Positions 11,862 to 23,917 are shown, counted from the first letter of the stretch. The stretch is 64,000 bases of DNA from Cephalotrichum gorgonifer (GCA_900312665.1 ONZQ02000004.1:1704693-1768692), one strand, 5' to 3'. Notes: generated by a model from the sequence alone, not told the origin. Program-made: numbers and translations.

Positions 11862-13005
11862 GGGCGAAGGGAGGAGTGGAGGTGAATAACTCACCGTAAT
11901 GACGTTACGGGTATATGTTTGCACATCTTGAAGCATGTGGGGAGGGCAGAGGTGTTTGTCATTCCTGGATGCCGGGATACTCTCTCGCTCTGCCTTTCTC
12001 TTTCCCCCTTTCTGCTTCATCCTATTTATTTTCGTCTTGTTGCCCTTTACCTCAAGCAACCTCCTTCTACTCATCCGGTTTTATGTCTTTCTTCTGCCCA
12101 CTCTCCTGGGGGTTGCCGATGTTTCTTACGGAATTGGCTACGCTTATCTCAACGACGGAGAGAGACCTCTGCAGATCCCCATATCATATACCCTTAGCAT
12201 AGATGCGTCGCTTGTTTTTTTGACGCCCTCTCCTTTGTATACTTCTGCATTATATAGCCATGCTATTGTTTTATCCTCGTCTTGTCCCTGGCATGCGTTT
12301 CAAGACGAAAGTGGCGAGAAGCCGACTATCATCTACCTTGCCGTTTTAATCTAATTGGCCATTCGGGGCCTTGGTCATTAAAGTTTCTAATCTTTGTTAC
12401 CTCCAATCGTGCACCCCAGGTTATCTTGTCGACCGTGGCCGCGGTAATATCCACATCTTAGTATTATACGGTGCCGCGAGGTGACCCTGCTGATTATAAT
12501 GCTATCAAGTTGAATCCTACTAAGTGTACGAGTATAATCACCATCTGATAGTTCTTTTTTCGCTGAACTTGAGGCTCCCTACCACCATGAGCTTAATCTG
12601 GTCTTGGTGAGAGAGTGAGTGGGCGGTTGGTTGTACTCGTAGGCGCGGGGATTCGGCAGAAGCTCGGGTGATATATGCCACCTGGTACAACGGGCCGACA
12701 ACTAAGGTACGTAGCAGCCTCGTTGCCTGCTGTTGCTGATTTGAGCTGCCAGCGCGCCGTCGAGAGCTTCCAGCCCGAACTGCATCAAGAACATTACGCA
12801 ACACGATTTTAACCCTTCCATACCAACGAACGAAAGATCCCGAGGACCGACGGGTGCTTCTTGGTTTCGCCTCTACCCTGTAATCATTCTCTTTCAATCC
12901 TTGTCCCACCTTCTCTCCCGCCGCGAGGAACCTGCCTCAAGCTCTCTTCACCTCGACAACTTCGAGCCCCCGCACGAAACGAATCAAACACTCTCTACCA
13001 ACACA
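11862..13005. other. Intergenic region, 10248 gene to RPT4
   Basis: This holds the 3' UTR of the upstream gene and the promoter and leader of RPT4. It is pyrimidine-rich between 11985 and 12120. Short ORFs here are CT-rich artefacts. I found no clear proteasome-type GGTGGCAAA element. Confidence 0.5.
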
Positions 13006-14453
13006 ATGTCCAGCCCCGACGAGGAAAGGAGGAAGGCTCTCGATGCCTACCGGACCGAGCTAATAAAGTCGCGGGAGTGGGAGGCGAAGCTCAAGGCCCT
13101 GCGGCTGGAGATCAAGGATCTGGTGAAGGACTACGACAGGACCGAGGACAACATCAAGGCGTTGCAGAGTGTTGGGCAGATCATCGGCGAGGTCCTCAAG
13201 CAGCTCGACGATGAGAGATGTACGGCTATCCCCCCGTTTTCCTTCTTCTAGTGCCAGTTTCGACTCGGTTTTTCTCAGTAGCTCTATATTTTTGCTAACC
13301 TCCATCTGGAATTTACAGTCATCGTCAAGGCATCTTCCGGCCCCCGGTACGTCGTCGGCTGCCGATCCAAGGTCGACAAGGCGAAGCTGAAGCAGGGGAC
13401 CCGCGTCGCCCTCGACATGACAACCCTCACCATCATGCGCATGCTCCCTCGCGAAGTCGACCCCCTCGTCTACAACATGTCCCTCGAGGACCCCGGCCAG
13501 GTCAGCTTCTCAGGCATCGGCGGTCTCAGCGACCAGATCAGGGAGCTCCGGGAGGTCATCGAGCTACCGCTGAAGAATCCCGAGCTGTTCCTGCGGGTGG
13601 GCATCAAGCCCCCCAAGGGTGTACTGCTCTACGGACCCCCGGGAACCGGGAAGACTCTCCTCGCGAGGGCTGTGGCAAGCGGGCTCGAGACGAATTTCCT
13701 GAAGGGTGAGTTTGTTGGGCCCAGATCTTGCGTTCCCGGAGATGGCTTCCAATCACAACTTGGACAAGTATCCTTTTACTAACGTGTTTCTTCCCCTCAT
13801 TACAGTGGTATCCTCGGCCATTGTGGACAAGTACATCGGCGAGTCGGCCCGTTTGATCAGGGAGATGTTCGGCTACGCGAAGGAGCACGAACCATGCATC
13901 ATCTTCATGGACGAGATTGATGCCATCGGTGGCCGCCGATTCTCGGAGGGTACGAGCGCCGACCGAGAGATCCAGAGGACCCTCATGGAGCTCCTCAACC
14001 AGCTCGACGGGTTCGACTACCTCGGCAAGACCAAGATCATCATGGCCACCAACAGGCCCGACACCCTCGACCCGGCCCTGCTCCGCGCCGGCCGCCTAGA
14101 CCGCAAGATTGAGATCCCGCTGCCCAACGAGGTTGGCCGTCTCGAGATTCTCAAGATCCACTCCCAGGGCGTCGTGACGTCGGGAGAGCTCGACTTCGAG
14201 AGCGTGGTCAAGATGAGTGACGGGCTTAACGGTGCCGATCTCAGGAACGTTGTAACGGAAGCGTAAGTCACTTATTCCCGAATTACCCCAGGAGCACACC
14301 CTGAGAATTGTTGCTAATCCTCCGTTCGCTAGCGGGCTCTTTGCGCTCAAGGCTGAGCGGGACTCCATCAACCAGGATGACTTCAATAAGGCGGTGCGCA
14401 AGGTCGCGGAGTCGAAGAAGCTGGAGGGTAAGCTGGAGTACCAGAAGCTGTAA
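13006..14453 (+). CDS. RPT4: 26S proteasome regulatory ATPase Rpt4 (PSMC6, subunit 10B)
   Basis: Four exons join in phase: 13006-13219, 13319-13705, 13806-14262 and 14333-14453, giving 392 residues, the usual length for the family. Rpt4 is one of six AAA ATPases in the base of the 19S particle, which unfolds ubiquitylated substrates and threads them into the 20S core. The N-terminal coiled coil is at about 15-70 and an OB-like domain follows. Walker A GPPGTGKT is at 177-184, Walker B IIFMDEID at 232-239, and the second region of homology (ATNRPDTLDPALLRAGRLDRKIE) is intact. Introns have GTACGG, GTGAGT and GTAAGT donors with CTAAC-type branch points. The C-terminus ends in YQKL, so the HbYX tail of some other Rpt subunits is absent, as is normal for Rpt4. 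The PRE4 core subunit lies about 7 kb downstream. Confidence 0.97.
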
Positions 14454-14916
14454 GACTACTTGTAAGGAAACAATGCACTTGTACACATTTCACAATCTGG
14501 GGAGGTGGTAGCGCGCGGGGGACATTGATTTCGGGTAGCATCAATAAACCTGGAAACTAGACTTTACATGTACTTGAGGCGATGTTTTAGTTCTCGTTGA
14601 GCCCAGCCAAGCCGTAGCTCGTGGCTGGTGCTTTTTAGCTGACTACCTACGGAGTACGGAGTAGTGCATTGCAACGCGGAGGAGCAACACTTCCTGGTGC
14701 AGCTCGTGCTGATTCCCGCTTCCTTAATGCGGCTGAGAGCTTATACTACTCATAGACAGTACCATTGGGATGAAGCTACCCCCCATTGGAGTCGATGTAT
14801 TATGCTGGATTTAGAAATTGTAGCGGACGTGGTGCTGACAGGTGGATGGATGGGTAGGAGTCTAGGGGGGGTGTATGGTTGGGGCTGAGTTTAGCGCAGG
14901 GTTCTCGTACTTGGAC

Positions 14917-14938
14917 GAGTGCTCATGCATGAGTGCTC
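14917..14938. repeat. Short inverted/direct repeat
   Basis: A perfect 12-bp palindrome, CTCATGCATGAG (14922-14933), is flanked by two direct copies of GAGTGCTC (14917-14924 and 14931-14938). It is intergenic. It could form a small cruciform, but no function is evident. Confidence 0.6.
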
Positions 14939-15360
14939 GAAGCATGAGGTGCAGGGGCGTTCGTTTACTTGTAATACTCGTGGGATAGCCCACGTGCGAG
15001 TCGTTGCCTAGGCTACGGTCGGACGGGGAGGTTGGCGGTGGGTGGTGGACTTGTCTGTCTTGGCAAGTCGGGGGCCTCGAGCCCCTCATACGAGTATTAT
15101 GTATAATATCCACGGCCCGGCTTTTCTTTCCTAAGGTGGAGAGCGAGCTGAAAGCCAAGGCGGTCTATTAGCCCCACCCACCGGACCAAGCAACACGAGC
15201 ATAATGCTCCCCAACACCTTGGGCCTTGTCCGAAAGGAGGAGGAGGATGATGGGCGTTGGAAGGACGGACGCCACCGTTCGTTCCTGCGCCTGCCAAGAT
15301 GGCGAGGGAAAGGAATCGGGGCAGCTGGATACGACCGACGGTCGATGGCGCGAGAAACAG

Positions 15361-15378
15361 GTACGAGTACGAGTACAA
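15361..15378. repeat. Copy of the dispersed TACGAG/TACAAG word
   Basis: This is one of the longest clean copies on the plus strand: GTACGAGTACGAGTACAAG. The word recurs, in either orientation, in most intergenic regions of the window (see the matching finding). Confidence 0.8.
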
Positions 15379-17584
15379 GGTATACTTGTTAGGCCCCATA
15401 TCAGGAGGATCCAATGCCCACCCGACGACGGGGGTTCGGACTCGGACGGAACGAGCTAGCATCGTGGCCCTAGTGACATCAGATACCATTTTTAGCTCTC
15501 GTCCGGGATCTGCGGCGTTGACCATAGACGCCATCGGAGCACGAAGTGCGAAGGTAGGCGCCCATTCTGGACCCGTGTAAACAAGCACGAATAAGAACAA
15601 GGGGCTGCTGGCCTTTGACGCCGCCCCCCTCCCCCGGCGCTCTCGGCTCGGCGTCACTTGAACAGACTCATCTCGGGCTCGGGGAAGCTGTCTTTCAGGG
15701 CGTGCGAGCGTCAGAGGATGGAACAATATTCGCCTCTCGCTTTTTCGCTTGGGGACCTCTTTTTTTTGGTTGTTGTTGTGGGGGGGGGAGGGCGGCTGGC
15801 TGGCTGGCTGGTATGCCCCTTGAGATGTGGAGCGGCGCAAGTTTGCGAGAGAATTGGAATATTCATGTTAGGGGTAAGAGTGGGGCTAGAGAAGACCGAC
15901 CGAGAGAAGAGTGGAGAATTTGCAGGTTATTGTTAGCCAGGAAGGGGGCGTACGAGTAGCGGTAGTTATCCTTGATCCCGGCGGTGGCGCGGCTGCTGGT
16001 GGCCCAAGAGTCTTTTTTTTTTCTTCCAACCCCACTACCGCAGGGTCGCACGCGAAGTATGGAACGGGTTTGGCTTATTTTCGTATTTCTCCAAAGGGCC
16101 CCTCCCCCTCCTCCGCTTTTGAGGCTGTACACCCACAGCCGGCATGGTTCCTGGCTCGGCCTGGTAACCTTTTCTGCAGGTCGTGGTTTCTCTGGGCGAC
16201 GGGAATGTCCGATAGCGATGGCAAAATCCCCGGCCAGCCGTTTTCTTGGCGAACAGATCTCGTATGGGCGAGCCGTCTTCCGGAAAGGGTCAAGAGTGAC
16301 GCTGTCATGGCCATGAGATCGGCTAATACGAAGCCTGCCAAAGGCACGGGTGGGGGGATAAGGGTCGATTATGATCACGGGGGAAGGGTCAATATTTCTT
16401 CTCACGCCTGCACTCGCCTGACAATCAACGTCATATTAGTACATACCCTTATTGAGGTTTGTGTCGGTGTCTCGCGCTACTGCGGACGTTGCCGGGGTTC
16501 TACTCTCCATAGGGTTTGGTGAAGACGGTGCTGTGGGCAGCGTGATAAGGTTGCGCGGCGACGGGAAGCTTGTTCTAGGACCCCGCTGATGTTGTCGTAC
16601 AAACACGACACGGAAGTTGGAGGGCAGAGTCTCGAGTGGATTGGCTGACGAGTTTCTGCCATCCCTGGTTTATGAGCGGAGTGTTGTTTCAGCCAGGGAT
16701 GCCGTCAAAGAAGAAGTGGCTTGTCCTTGTATTAGCTGGTGCGGTAGAACGGACATCCATTTGGAAGTAGGACATGATCTTCGACAAAGAAGTCCTTGTC
16801 ATCAAGCCCGGTATACAAGTATTGAAAGCTACAGGGAAGGGCAATGCACCGGTAATGCCTGTCCTGGCATGTGATGGATGTATCCCGATGCTGGATGGCG
16901 CGGACGAAGACGTCCACCATGTCTTGCTAGCCAGTCCAGCCAGCCCAAGCGCAAATGGGGTTTAAAAAAGCACTGTGGGAACGTTGTCCACTCTGGAAGT
17001 CTTCGATAATATCCGCCCCAGCATGGTCGAAATAGAGGGAGGGGTGTGCTGTTGCCGGCAGCCGCACCGGTAGCGGCGTGGGAGGAAAAGCTGACGTCGA
17101 TCTGGCCAATAACCGGGACATGGTGGTGTTTTGTTGGCACACACACCAAGTGAGATTCCATATTACCTACTCGTACATGATCCGGTTTTCGCGTCCTGCG
17201 GGAAGCTAACTCCTCATCCTTTTCGCAGACTCCATGGTTTGCTCGGCCTTGCTAGGTCTGGCCGAGGTAGATCTAAATCCCATTACGGACGTGGCTTTGC
17301 AAACGTTCCCTCTTAGTGATGAGTGCTAGCGATGTGTTTTCTAGTGGAGACGTATTCCTTGTGTACGCAAGCTTTTCACACTCGTAAGCAGAACCAGGCG
17401 TTCGATAGTGGTCCTGAGACGGCACTAGTACTTCTAGGTTTAGAGTTCAGACAGTGCCTGCCCTGCCTGAGAAACATATTGAGGAGGGGCAGGCACTGCC
17501 GGGTTCAGGGCGACTTAGCGCCTCCTCCTCGTACTGTACTCGCAGTATAACTTGCCCAGGAAGTAGGCGACGTATTCGGCCACG

Positions 17585-17641
17585 NNNNNNNNNNNNNNNN
17601 NNNNNNNNNNNNNNNNNNNNNNNNNNNNNNNNNNNNNNNNN
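17585..17641. other. Assembly gap (57 N)
   Basis: A run of N is followed at once by CCCCCCCACCCCCCC. The strand-biased homopolymer probably broke the assembly. It lies about 430 bases upstream of the GFA1 start, so part of that promoter may be missing. Confidence 0.95.
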
Positions 17642-17879
17642 CCCCCCCACCCCCCCTCCTTCTTCCCAAACCACAGATGCCCCACCCCTCCCCCCGCCAC
17701 CGCCCCTCTGAATTGTCTTGTCCCTGGTTGCTCCCCCACCGCTGGCCAAACCCACTTAGAGGAAGCGCTATTCTTGTCATGGTGGAGGTAGGGTAGGTGC
17801 TCCTGGTGTGATGGTGACCGCCTTTCCTTTACGCCCTTCTCCGTACGGAGTACTCGCACTCGTTCCTGGACTCCCCAGC

Positions 17880-17888
17880 CTTATAAAG
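17880..17888 (+). promoter_or_regulatory. TATA-like element upstream of GFA1
   Basis: CTTATAAAG ends about 184 nt before the GFA1 ATG and is followed by a strongly CT-rich leader, a common fungal arrangement for highly expressed genes. Confidence 0.45.
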
Positions 17889-18071
17889 CTGATGAAACCA
17901 CCGCCCCCTTCTTCCCCCTCCATCTCTCTCTTGTCTCTCCGTTTATTCTCTCGCTTTTCCCGTCATATCCACGCATATTAGCTTCTCCGTGATAACCCCT
18001 CGCCCGATCTTCACTCGTTTCTTCTACAGCCATCATCTATTTCCAGCACAAGCCTTATTCCAGCAGCAATC

Positions 18072-19861
18072 ATGTGGTACGAGCTCCCCCACCTCCACTT
18101 CAACGGGCAGCACCCGATTCCCCCTGAATCGCTTGCCTCAGAGACTCCTGAATGAGCCAATGCCAGCTACAGTACTAACCTTTTCTCTCCTCATAGTGGA
18201 ATTTTCGGCTACATCAACTACCTGGTGGAGAAGGACAGGAAATTCATCCTCGACACTCTGCTCAATGGTGTGTTGTGCCTCCTTACCCGGCTACCCCTCA
18301 CTGTTCTCTCCCAGCTGGCCCGCCCCCGTTGCAAGCAACACCAATCCAACGCCCTTCTTTTTTTCTAACTCGATTTATTCTTCCAGGACTGTCTCGTCTC
18401 GAATACCGAGGATACGACTCGGCCGGTCTCGCCGTCGATGGTGACAAGAAGAACGAGGTCCTTGCGTACAAGGAGGTAGGCAAGGTCGTCAAGCTTAGGA
18501 AGCTCATTGAGGAGTCCGCCGTGGACTTCAACCAGGTCTTTGATTCACATGCCGGTATTGCGCACACCAGATGGGCAACCCACGGTCCCCCCTCGCGCAT
18601 CAACTGCCATCCCCACAGGTACGTGATTGCTCCCCGCTTCCCTACAGCCTCAGATGCCCTCCCCATTGAAGTCTACGGGCAAACGACCTTGAATCTTTGC
18701 TAACGGTCACTCCGCCCTTCAACAGGTCCGACCCCAACTGGGAGTTCAGCATTGTCCACAACGGCATCATCACCAACTACAAGGAGCTCAAGACTCTGCT
18801 GCAGAGCAAGGGCTTCAAGTTCGAGACTGAGACCGACACCGAGTGCATTGCCAAGCTCGCCAAGTATCTCTACGACTCCAACGCGAATATTGGCTTCACG
18901 GAGCTGGCCAAGGCCGTCATCCAGGAGCTTGAGGGCGCCTATGGCTTGTTGATCAAGTCTGTCCACTACCCCCACGAGGTCATCGCTGCCCGCAAGGGTT
19001 CTCCTCTCGTCATCGGTGTGAAGACCGAGAAGCGGATGAAGGTGGACTTCGTCGATGTCGAGTACTCGGATGAGAACGGTGCCCTGCCTGCCGAGGCTGC
19101 CTCCCACAACGTCGCCGTGAAGAACACGTCCGACGCTCTCCTCGGTGCCAGCCTCTCGGCTCCCGACAAGTCGCTGCTCCACAGGTCCCAGTCTCGTGCC
19201 TTCATGACTGACGACGGCATGCCCATGCCTACCGAGTTCTTCCTCTCCTCGGACCCGTCTGCTATTGTCGAGCACACCAAGAAGGTTTTGTACCTCGAGG
19301 ACGACGACATTGCCCACATCCACGAGGGCTCTCTCAACATTCACCGCCTTAAGAAGGCGGACGGAAGTTCTAACGTGAGGACCATCCAAACTCTCGAGCT
19401 TGAGCTTCAGGAGATCATGAAGGGCGAGTTCGATCACTTCATGCAGAAGGAGATCTTCGAGCAGCCCGAGTCCGTCGTGAACACCATGAGGGGTCGTCTC
19501 GATGTCGTCAACAAGACTGTGACGCTCGGCGGCCTCAGGTCGTACATCAGCACCATCCGCCGGTGCAGGAGGATAATATTCATTGCCTGCGGAACGAGCT
19601 ACCACTCTTGCATGGCTGTCCGTGGTATCTTCGAGGAGCTAGTCGAGATCCCGATTGCCGTCGAGCTCGCCTCCGACTTCCTTGACCGCAAAGCCCCCGT
19701 CTTCCGTGACGATACCTGCGTCTTCGTCTCTCAGTCGGGTGAGACGGCCGACTCCCTCGGTGCTCTGAGGTACTGTCTCGAGCGCGGTGCCCTCACCGTT
19801 GGTATCGTCAACGTTGTCGGCTCCTCGATCTCGCTGCTCACCCACTGTGGTGTTCACATCA

Positions 19862-19898
<37 letters not shown>

Positions 19899-20597
19899 TT
19901 ACACCTCCCAGTTCGTTGCCATGGTCATGTTCGCTCTCTCGCTCAGCGAGGACCGTGCTTCTAAGCATGAGAGGCGCCAGGAGATCATTCAGGGGCTCTC
20001 CGAGATCTCTCAGCATATCAAGGACATCCTAAAGCAGGACAGCGCTATCAAGGAGCTCTGCGCCAGGGTGTTCAAGGACCAGAAGTCGCTGCTGCTTCTC
20101 GGCCGTGGCCTCCAGTTCTCGACTGCGCTCGAGGGCGCGCTCAAGATCAAGGAGATTTCCTACCTCCACTGTGAGGCCGTCATGTCTGGTGAGCTGAAGC
20201 ACGGTGTGCTTGCGCTCGTTGACGAGAACCTTCCCATCATCATGATCCTTACCCGCGATGATGTCTTCAAGAAGTCTCTCAACGCCTACCAGCAGGGTAA
20301 GTGCTATGATCCACTATGATATTATCATTGAAACCTTTCGCGAAGTGTCTGACCACTAACTTTTTCCTGCTTTTAGTCGTTGCCCGTGGTGGCAAGCCCA
20401 TCGTCATCTGCAACCCTGGCGACGAGGAGTTCAGGGAGAGCCAGGCCCTCAAGATCGAGATCCCCCAGACCGTCGATGTTCTCCAGGGCATCCTCAACGT
20501 CCTTCCCCTCCAGCTGATTGCCTACTGGCTTGCCGTCGGCGAGGGTCTCAATGTCGACTTCCCCCGCAACCTTGCCAAGTCGGTTACGGTCGAGTAA
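18072..20597 (+). CDS. GFA1: Glutamine--fructose-6-phosphate aminotransferase (isomerising)
   Basis: Gfa1 makes glucosamine-6-phosphate from fructose-6-phosphate and glutamine, the committed step to UDP-GlcNAc and so to chitin, N-glycans and GPI anchors. Five exons join in phase: 18072-18076, 18197-18267, 18387-18618, 18726-20296 and 20377-20597, giving 699 residues, normal for fungi. Cys2, the glutaminase nucleophile, is encoded by a codon split by intron 1 after ATGTG. The class II glutaminase domain shows YRGYDSAG, HTRWATHG and HNGIITNY. A fungal-type insert follows, then two SIS sugar-isomerase domains (CGTSYHSC, SQSGETADSL, STKAYTSQF, GRGLQFSTALEGALKIKEI, SGELKHG) and the conserved C-terminus AKSVTVE. 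All expected catalytic motifs are present. The unusual point is the five-nucleotide first coding exon. Confidence 0.97.
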
Positions 20598-21311
20598 GGG
20601 ACTGGTGAGAGGATGAGATGGATGAATGTTTACGCTTGTCTTTTTTTGTTGCAATGACTGAAGTTCTTGTTGGTTGGATGGCGTATGCGCAGGGAAATAA
20701 CCGCTTGGATTGGGTTGAACATCGGGGTATTGATTTTTGTCTTGGGCGATACAGTGCTGGCGATCCAGTCGGTGTTTAATTGAGGAGTGAGCTATTGTTG
20801 GGGGAGGGAATCCCGCAAGACGGGGTTCCCCGGCTCAAGCGTTTTTCTTCTTCCAGTTTGGCAAAAAGCAGCATGTTTACAAGTATTTACAGTGGTGGCA
20901 TTCCTGCCTGGTAGCATGCCTGGGGTAGTATGCCTGGTAGCGAATACATGTGCAGTTCTATGAACTTGAATCATATAGCCTTGCTTTGCAGTGATTTGCC
21001 CTAACACGACGTCCACGGGGACTGGGTGGTAGGTGTTGATGGCTGAGACGCTGGCAGGCGACTCGGAGTCCACTTAGGCAGAATTACGTCCGTAGAGAAT
21101 TGCAAGATGTATTTCTTCATTTATTGGTACAATTAAACACCCCAACCTCGTCGTAGCCCGGAGCAACCCAACCGAAGCATCGTGTCAGTCGGATGTGGGC
21201 GTTCTAGTAGGCCGATTCCTACCTATCCCCTGGTCCATATCCTCCTTTCGCCGTACTTCTAGGACAAAAACACCCTCATTCCCACTCCATCCCCGCTCTT
21301 CCTCTCACCGA
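20598..21311. other. Convergent 3' intergenic region, GFA1 to PRE4
   Basis: This holds the two facing 3' UTRs. A T-run (20640-20647) follows the GFA1 stop. Around 20900-20950 there is a local near-duplication (GCATGCCTGGGGTAG followed by TATGCCTGGTAGC). I see no gene. Confidence 0.5.
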
Positions 21312-22222
21312 TTAGACAGTCTGGGTACCGTAGCCCTTGATCCGGTCGGCGAAGGCCCAGCTCTGTTGCTCGATCTTCTCGTCCTCCTTGAGATCTATGC
21401 CATCCTTGGTCACGACGGCGATGGAGTAGACGTCGAGGCTCCTGGCATCACGGTAGTAAAGGACTTTGAGGCACTCCTTAATTGCTTTAATGGCATCCTC
21501 CTTCGTCAGCTCCTTCGTGGACGCCTCATCGGGGACGTGCTTGCGGAGAATGGGCTGGGCGAGCATGGACCCGAAGCCCGTGGCGAGACTCGGGGCGGTG
21601 AAGGTGGTTCCGCGGAGGTCGGCAGAGGCGAGGAAGGGGGCGTCGTCGTCGTCGAAGCCGGCGACGAGGACCTGGTTCCAGAGGGGGTCGAACTTGTTAC
21701 GGCGGGCGTAGAGGAGCTTGGAGAGGTAGCAGTGGAGGTTCTGAGCCGAGAGGCGGGGGACTCCGGGGCTGGAGTAGGACTCCTGGATCTGGAGGTCGGA
21801 GAGGTGGCGGGTGAGGTACTGCATATCGGAGACGTCGCCGCCGAAGCCGACTACTGAGGTCGTGGAGAAGGGGAGGAGGCGCTTGACGTTTGTGAAGCGG
21901 GCGAGGGAGCCGTAGGAGGCTGGGGAGCGGTTGTTGCTGTTAGGACGATGCGAACAGAAATGGGGGGGGAAGCAGGAGGCTTACCAAGGTTGTCGGCCGC
22001 GATGACCACGCCGTCCTTAAACTTGACGGCTATTACTGAAGTACCGGTGACAATAGGCGACTGGGTGTGTTGGTTCGCGCCATCGGCAGGCAGGTTGGAG
22101 TGGTCGTAGGGGCCGTAGACATCGTCTCTGGGCTGGAGTATTACGGGTTAGTCTAAAGAGCGTAGCAAGAAGCTTGGAGAGGTGGGACGAACTCTGCCCC
22201 AGGCCTGAGGTCGGTGATCCAT
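21312..22222 (-). CDS. PRE4: 20S proteasome subunit beta7 (Pre4/PSMB4)
   Basis: Three exons on the minus strand join in phase: 22222-22193, 22132-21985 and 21919-21312, giving 261 residues, close to yeast Pre4. It is a non-catalytic beta subunit of the 20S core, next to beta1 and beta6. Exon 1 is only 10 codons (MDHRPQAWGR) and uses a GTTCGT donor. The mature part begins near TGTSVIAVKF and continues with GVVIAADNL, RRNKFDPLWNQVLVAGF and VLYYRDARS, and ends KGYGTQTV, which closely matches the family's C-terminal tail. It is transcribed away from the HMG-box gene, with start codons 632 bp apart, so the two may share a promoter region. RPT4, another proteasome gene, is about 7 kb away. Confidence 0.95.
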
Positions 22223-22854
22223 TGTGATTTCGAGGAGGGAGCTTTCCCGGTAGATGGTGACTGTGCGGGGGACTGTAGGTATGGTCCTTCAGGCAATTAT
22301 TGGCAGTCCGAATCGTTTGCGTTTAGATAGAAGGTGGTGGTAGAGGGCTGAAGGTGGAGTGTCGAGACGGTGGTGCTGTTCTGCGGAGTGTCACACTTGG
22401 ACCGATGGGAGCTTCGCGTCGCTGGTGTTGCCTTGCTGGGGTGGATTACTGAGCTGAGCTCAGGGAACCTCGTCAATGTGGGTGCCTGAGGATGACGTTC
22501 CAATGGTGCGGCGTCTTTGGGTTACCCACATATTAATGCAACAGCGACCGGCAGCTGAGCTATAGCTTGAAGTACCGGTACATTACCTTACTAATATTAT
22601 ATGTTAGTATAAAGGTGACTGATACATAATAGCTTCATTTCGCTGACCCAAACGTGAACGGGCATCGCATGGGCACACCACACTTTGATAGTCCAACCCA
22701 CACGACACACTGGGGAACGACAAGAATCCTTAATCACCCCGGACACCCCCCTCACCTCGTCGTCGCCTTTCATCCCCCGCCGCTTGCTTTCCCGCGAAAA
22801 TCTCCACTCACCCACCAATTGACACCGCGGACCGTCCGCCTTAATTCGTTCACG
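22223..22854. other. Shared divergent promoter region, PRE4 / HMG-box gene
   Basis: These 632 bp separate two divergently transcribed start codons. It includes an AT-rich stretch at 22590-22630 (ATATTATATGTTAGTATAAAGG) that could serve as a core promoter. No recognised operator was found. Confidence 0.5.
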
Positions 22855-23917
22855 ATGTTGACGGCCGTCGCCCGCGCCTCAATCCGGCGTTTCGCCGTCT
22901 CACTCCCCCTCCGCCCGCGGACGTCAACCCAAGTCGCCGCCCGGATTCCGAGTGCCACCTCCGCAGTCCAGCTCAGGCCGTTCAGCTCGACACGGTGGAG
23001 CGGTGAGGCCGCCGGCGAGGCCAAGCCTAAGAAGGCCAAGACCAAGACCACCAAGAAGAAGCCTGCAGCGAAGAAGAAGCCGGCCCCCAAGAAGAGGGTA
23101 GCGGAGACTCCCGAGCAGAAGGCCAAGCATGAGATCAAGGTGCTCAAGGAGAAGGCGCTCCTCAAGGAGCCGTCGAAGCTGCCCACCACGGCCTGGATGG
23201 TGTACATCGTGCGGGAGCTGAAGGGGGTCGCGGTCGGAAAAGACCTCGGGTCCGCGACGAGGGCCGTCGCCGAGTCGTTCAAGGCTCTTTCTACCTTTGA
23301 GGTGGAGGTACGTTTTTGGTCTTTCCCCGTTTCACCCTTTCCCTTCATAGTCCCCCCTTTCCCCCATCCTTTCTCGCCCCTCCCGCAAAGTTGGGAAGCC
23401 TCTCAAATGACCCATTCTAACAAGATAAACTACAGCGCCTCCAAGCCGAGGCAGACGCGAACCGCCTCGCCAACACCGAGACCTTCAAGAACTGGGTCAG
23501 GTCCCACACTGCCGAGGAGATCTACGAGGCGAACCGCGCCCGCGCCCGCCTTGGCCGCACGTTCAACAAGCCCCATCGCAAGATCCCCGACGACAGGGTT
23601 CCCAGCCGGCCCTCTAGCGCGTATACCCTATTCGTGAAGGACCGGTGGGCCAGCGGGACCGTCCCGGGCTCGGCAGTGGGCGCGAGTAAGCAGCTTGGGA
23701 GCGAGTGGAAGGCGCTCTCGGAGGAGCAGCGGCAGGTAGGTTATTGTTCTAAAACCCCCTCTCCATCGCACTTGCTCCAGTCGCCTCTTTTTCCTTAGTC
23801 TTCTTTTACTCGAGTTGAATGCTAATGATTTTCGTATAGGAGTATCTGGCCCAGGCGGCGAAGGATCAGGCGGACTATTCTGCCCAGATGAAGGCGATTA
23901 TTGAGGAGGGCTCCTAG
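22855..23917 (+). CDS. Mitochondrial HMG-box DNA-packaging protein (Abf2/TFAM-like)
   Basis: Three phase-0 exons (22855-23307, 23436-23735, 23840-23917) give 276 residues. The start chosen begins a clear mitochondrial presequence (MLTAVARASIRRFAVSLPLR); an in-frame upstream Met at 22654 would add a segment with no such feature. A Lys/Ala-rich region (about 55-90) is followed by a first, weak HMG-like domain (about 110-175). A second, clearer HMG box begins RPSSAYTLFVKDRWASG and includes LGSEWKALSEEQRQEYL. Proteins of this type coat and compact mtDNA and affect its copy number and transcription. Introns have GTACGT and GTAGGT donors. Orthology to Abf2 is by architecture only. Confidence 0.85.

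Larger units (their letters stand above)
14454..18071. other. Gene-poor intergenic region with an assembly gap
   Basis: About 3.6 kb separates RPT4 from GFA1. It contains several TACGAG/TACTTG words (15361-15378 is the clearest), an inverted repeat near 14917-14938, G-runs near 15780 and a 57-base gap at 17585-17641 followed by C-runs. The longest ORF (complement 15097-15840) has biased composition and partly encodes the repeat word itself, so it was not accepted. The last 200 bases are a CT-rich GFA1 leader. Confidence 0.6.

Noticed and set aside
15097..15840. Minus-strand frame of 247 codons
   Set aside because: Biased composition, no family resemblance, partly translates the dispersed repeat word (TLYSYSYLF), and lies in a gene-poor stretch with overlapping frames on the other strand.
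18700..19605. Minus-strand frame of 301 codons
   Set aside because: Exact shadow of GFA1 exon 4; composition reflects codon bias of the real gene.
22654..22854. N-terminal extension of the HMG-box protein from an upstream in-frame ATG
   Set aside because: It would bury the mitochondrial presequence; the segment has no conserved features.
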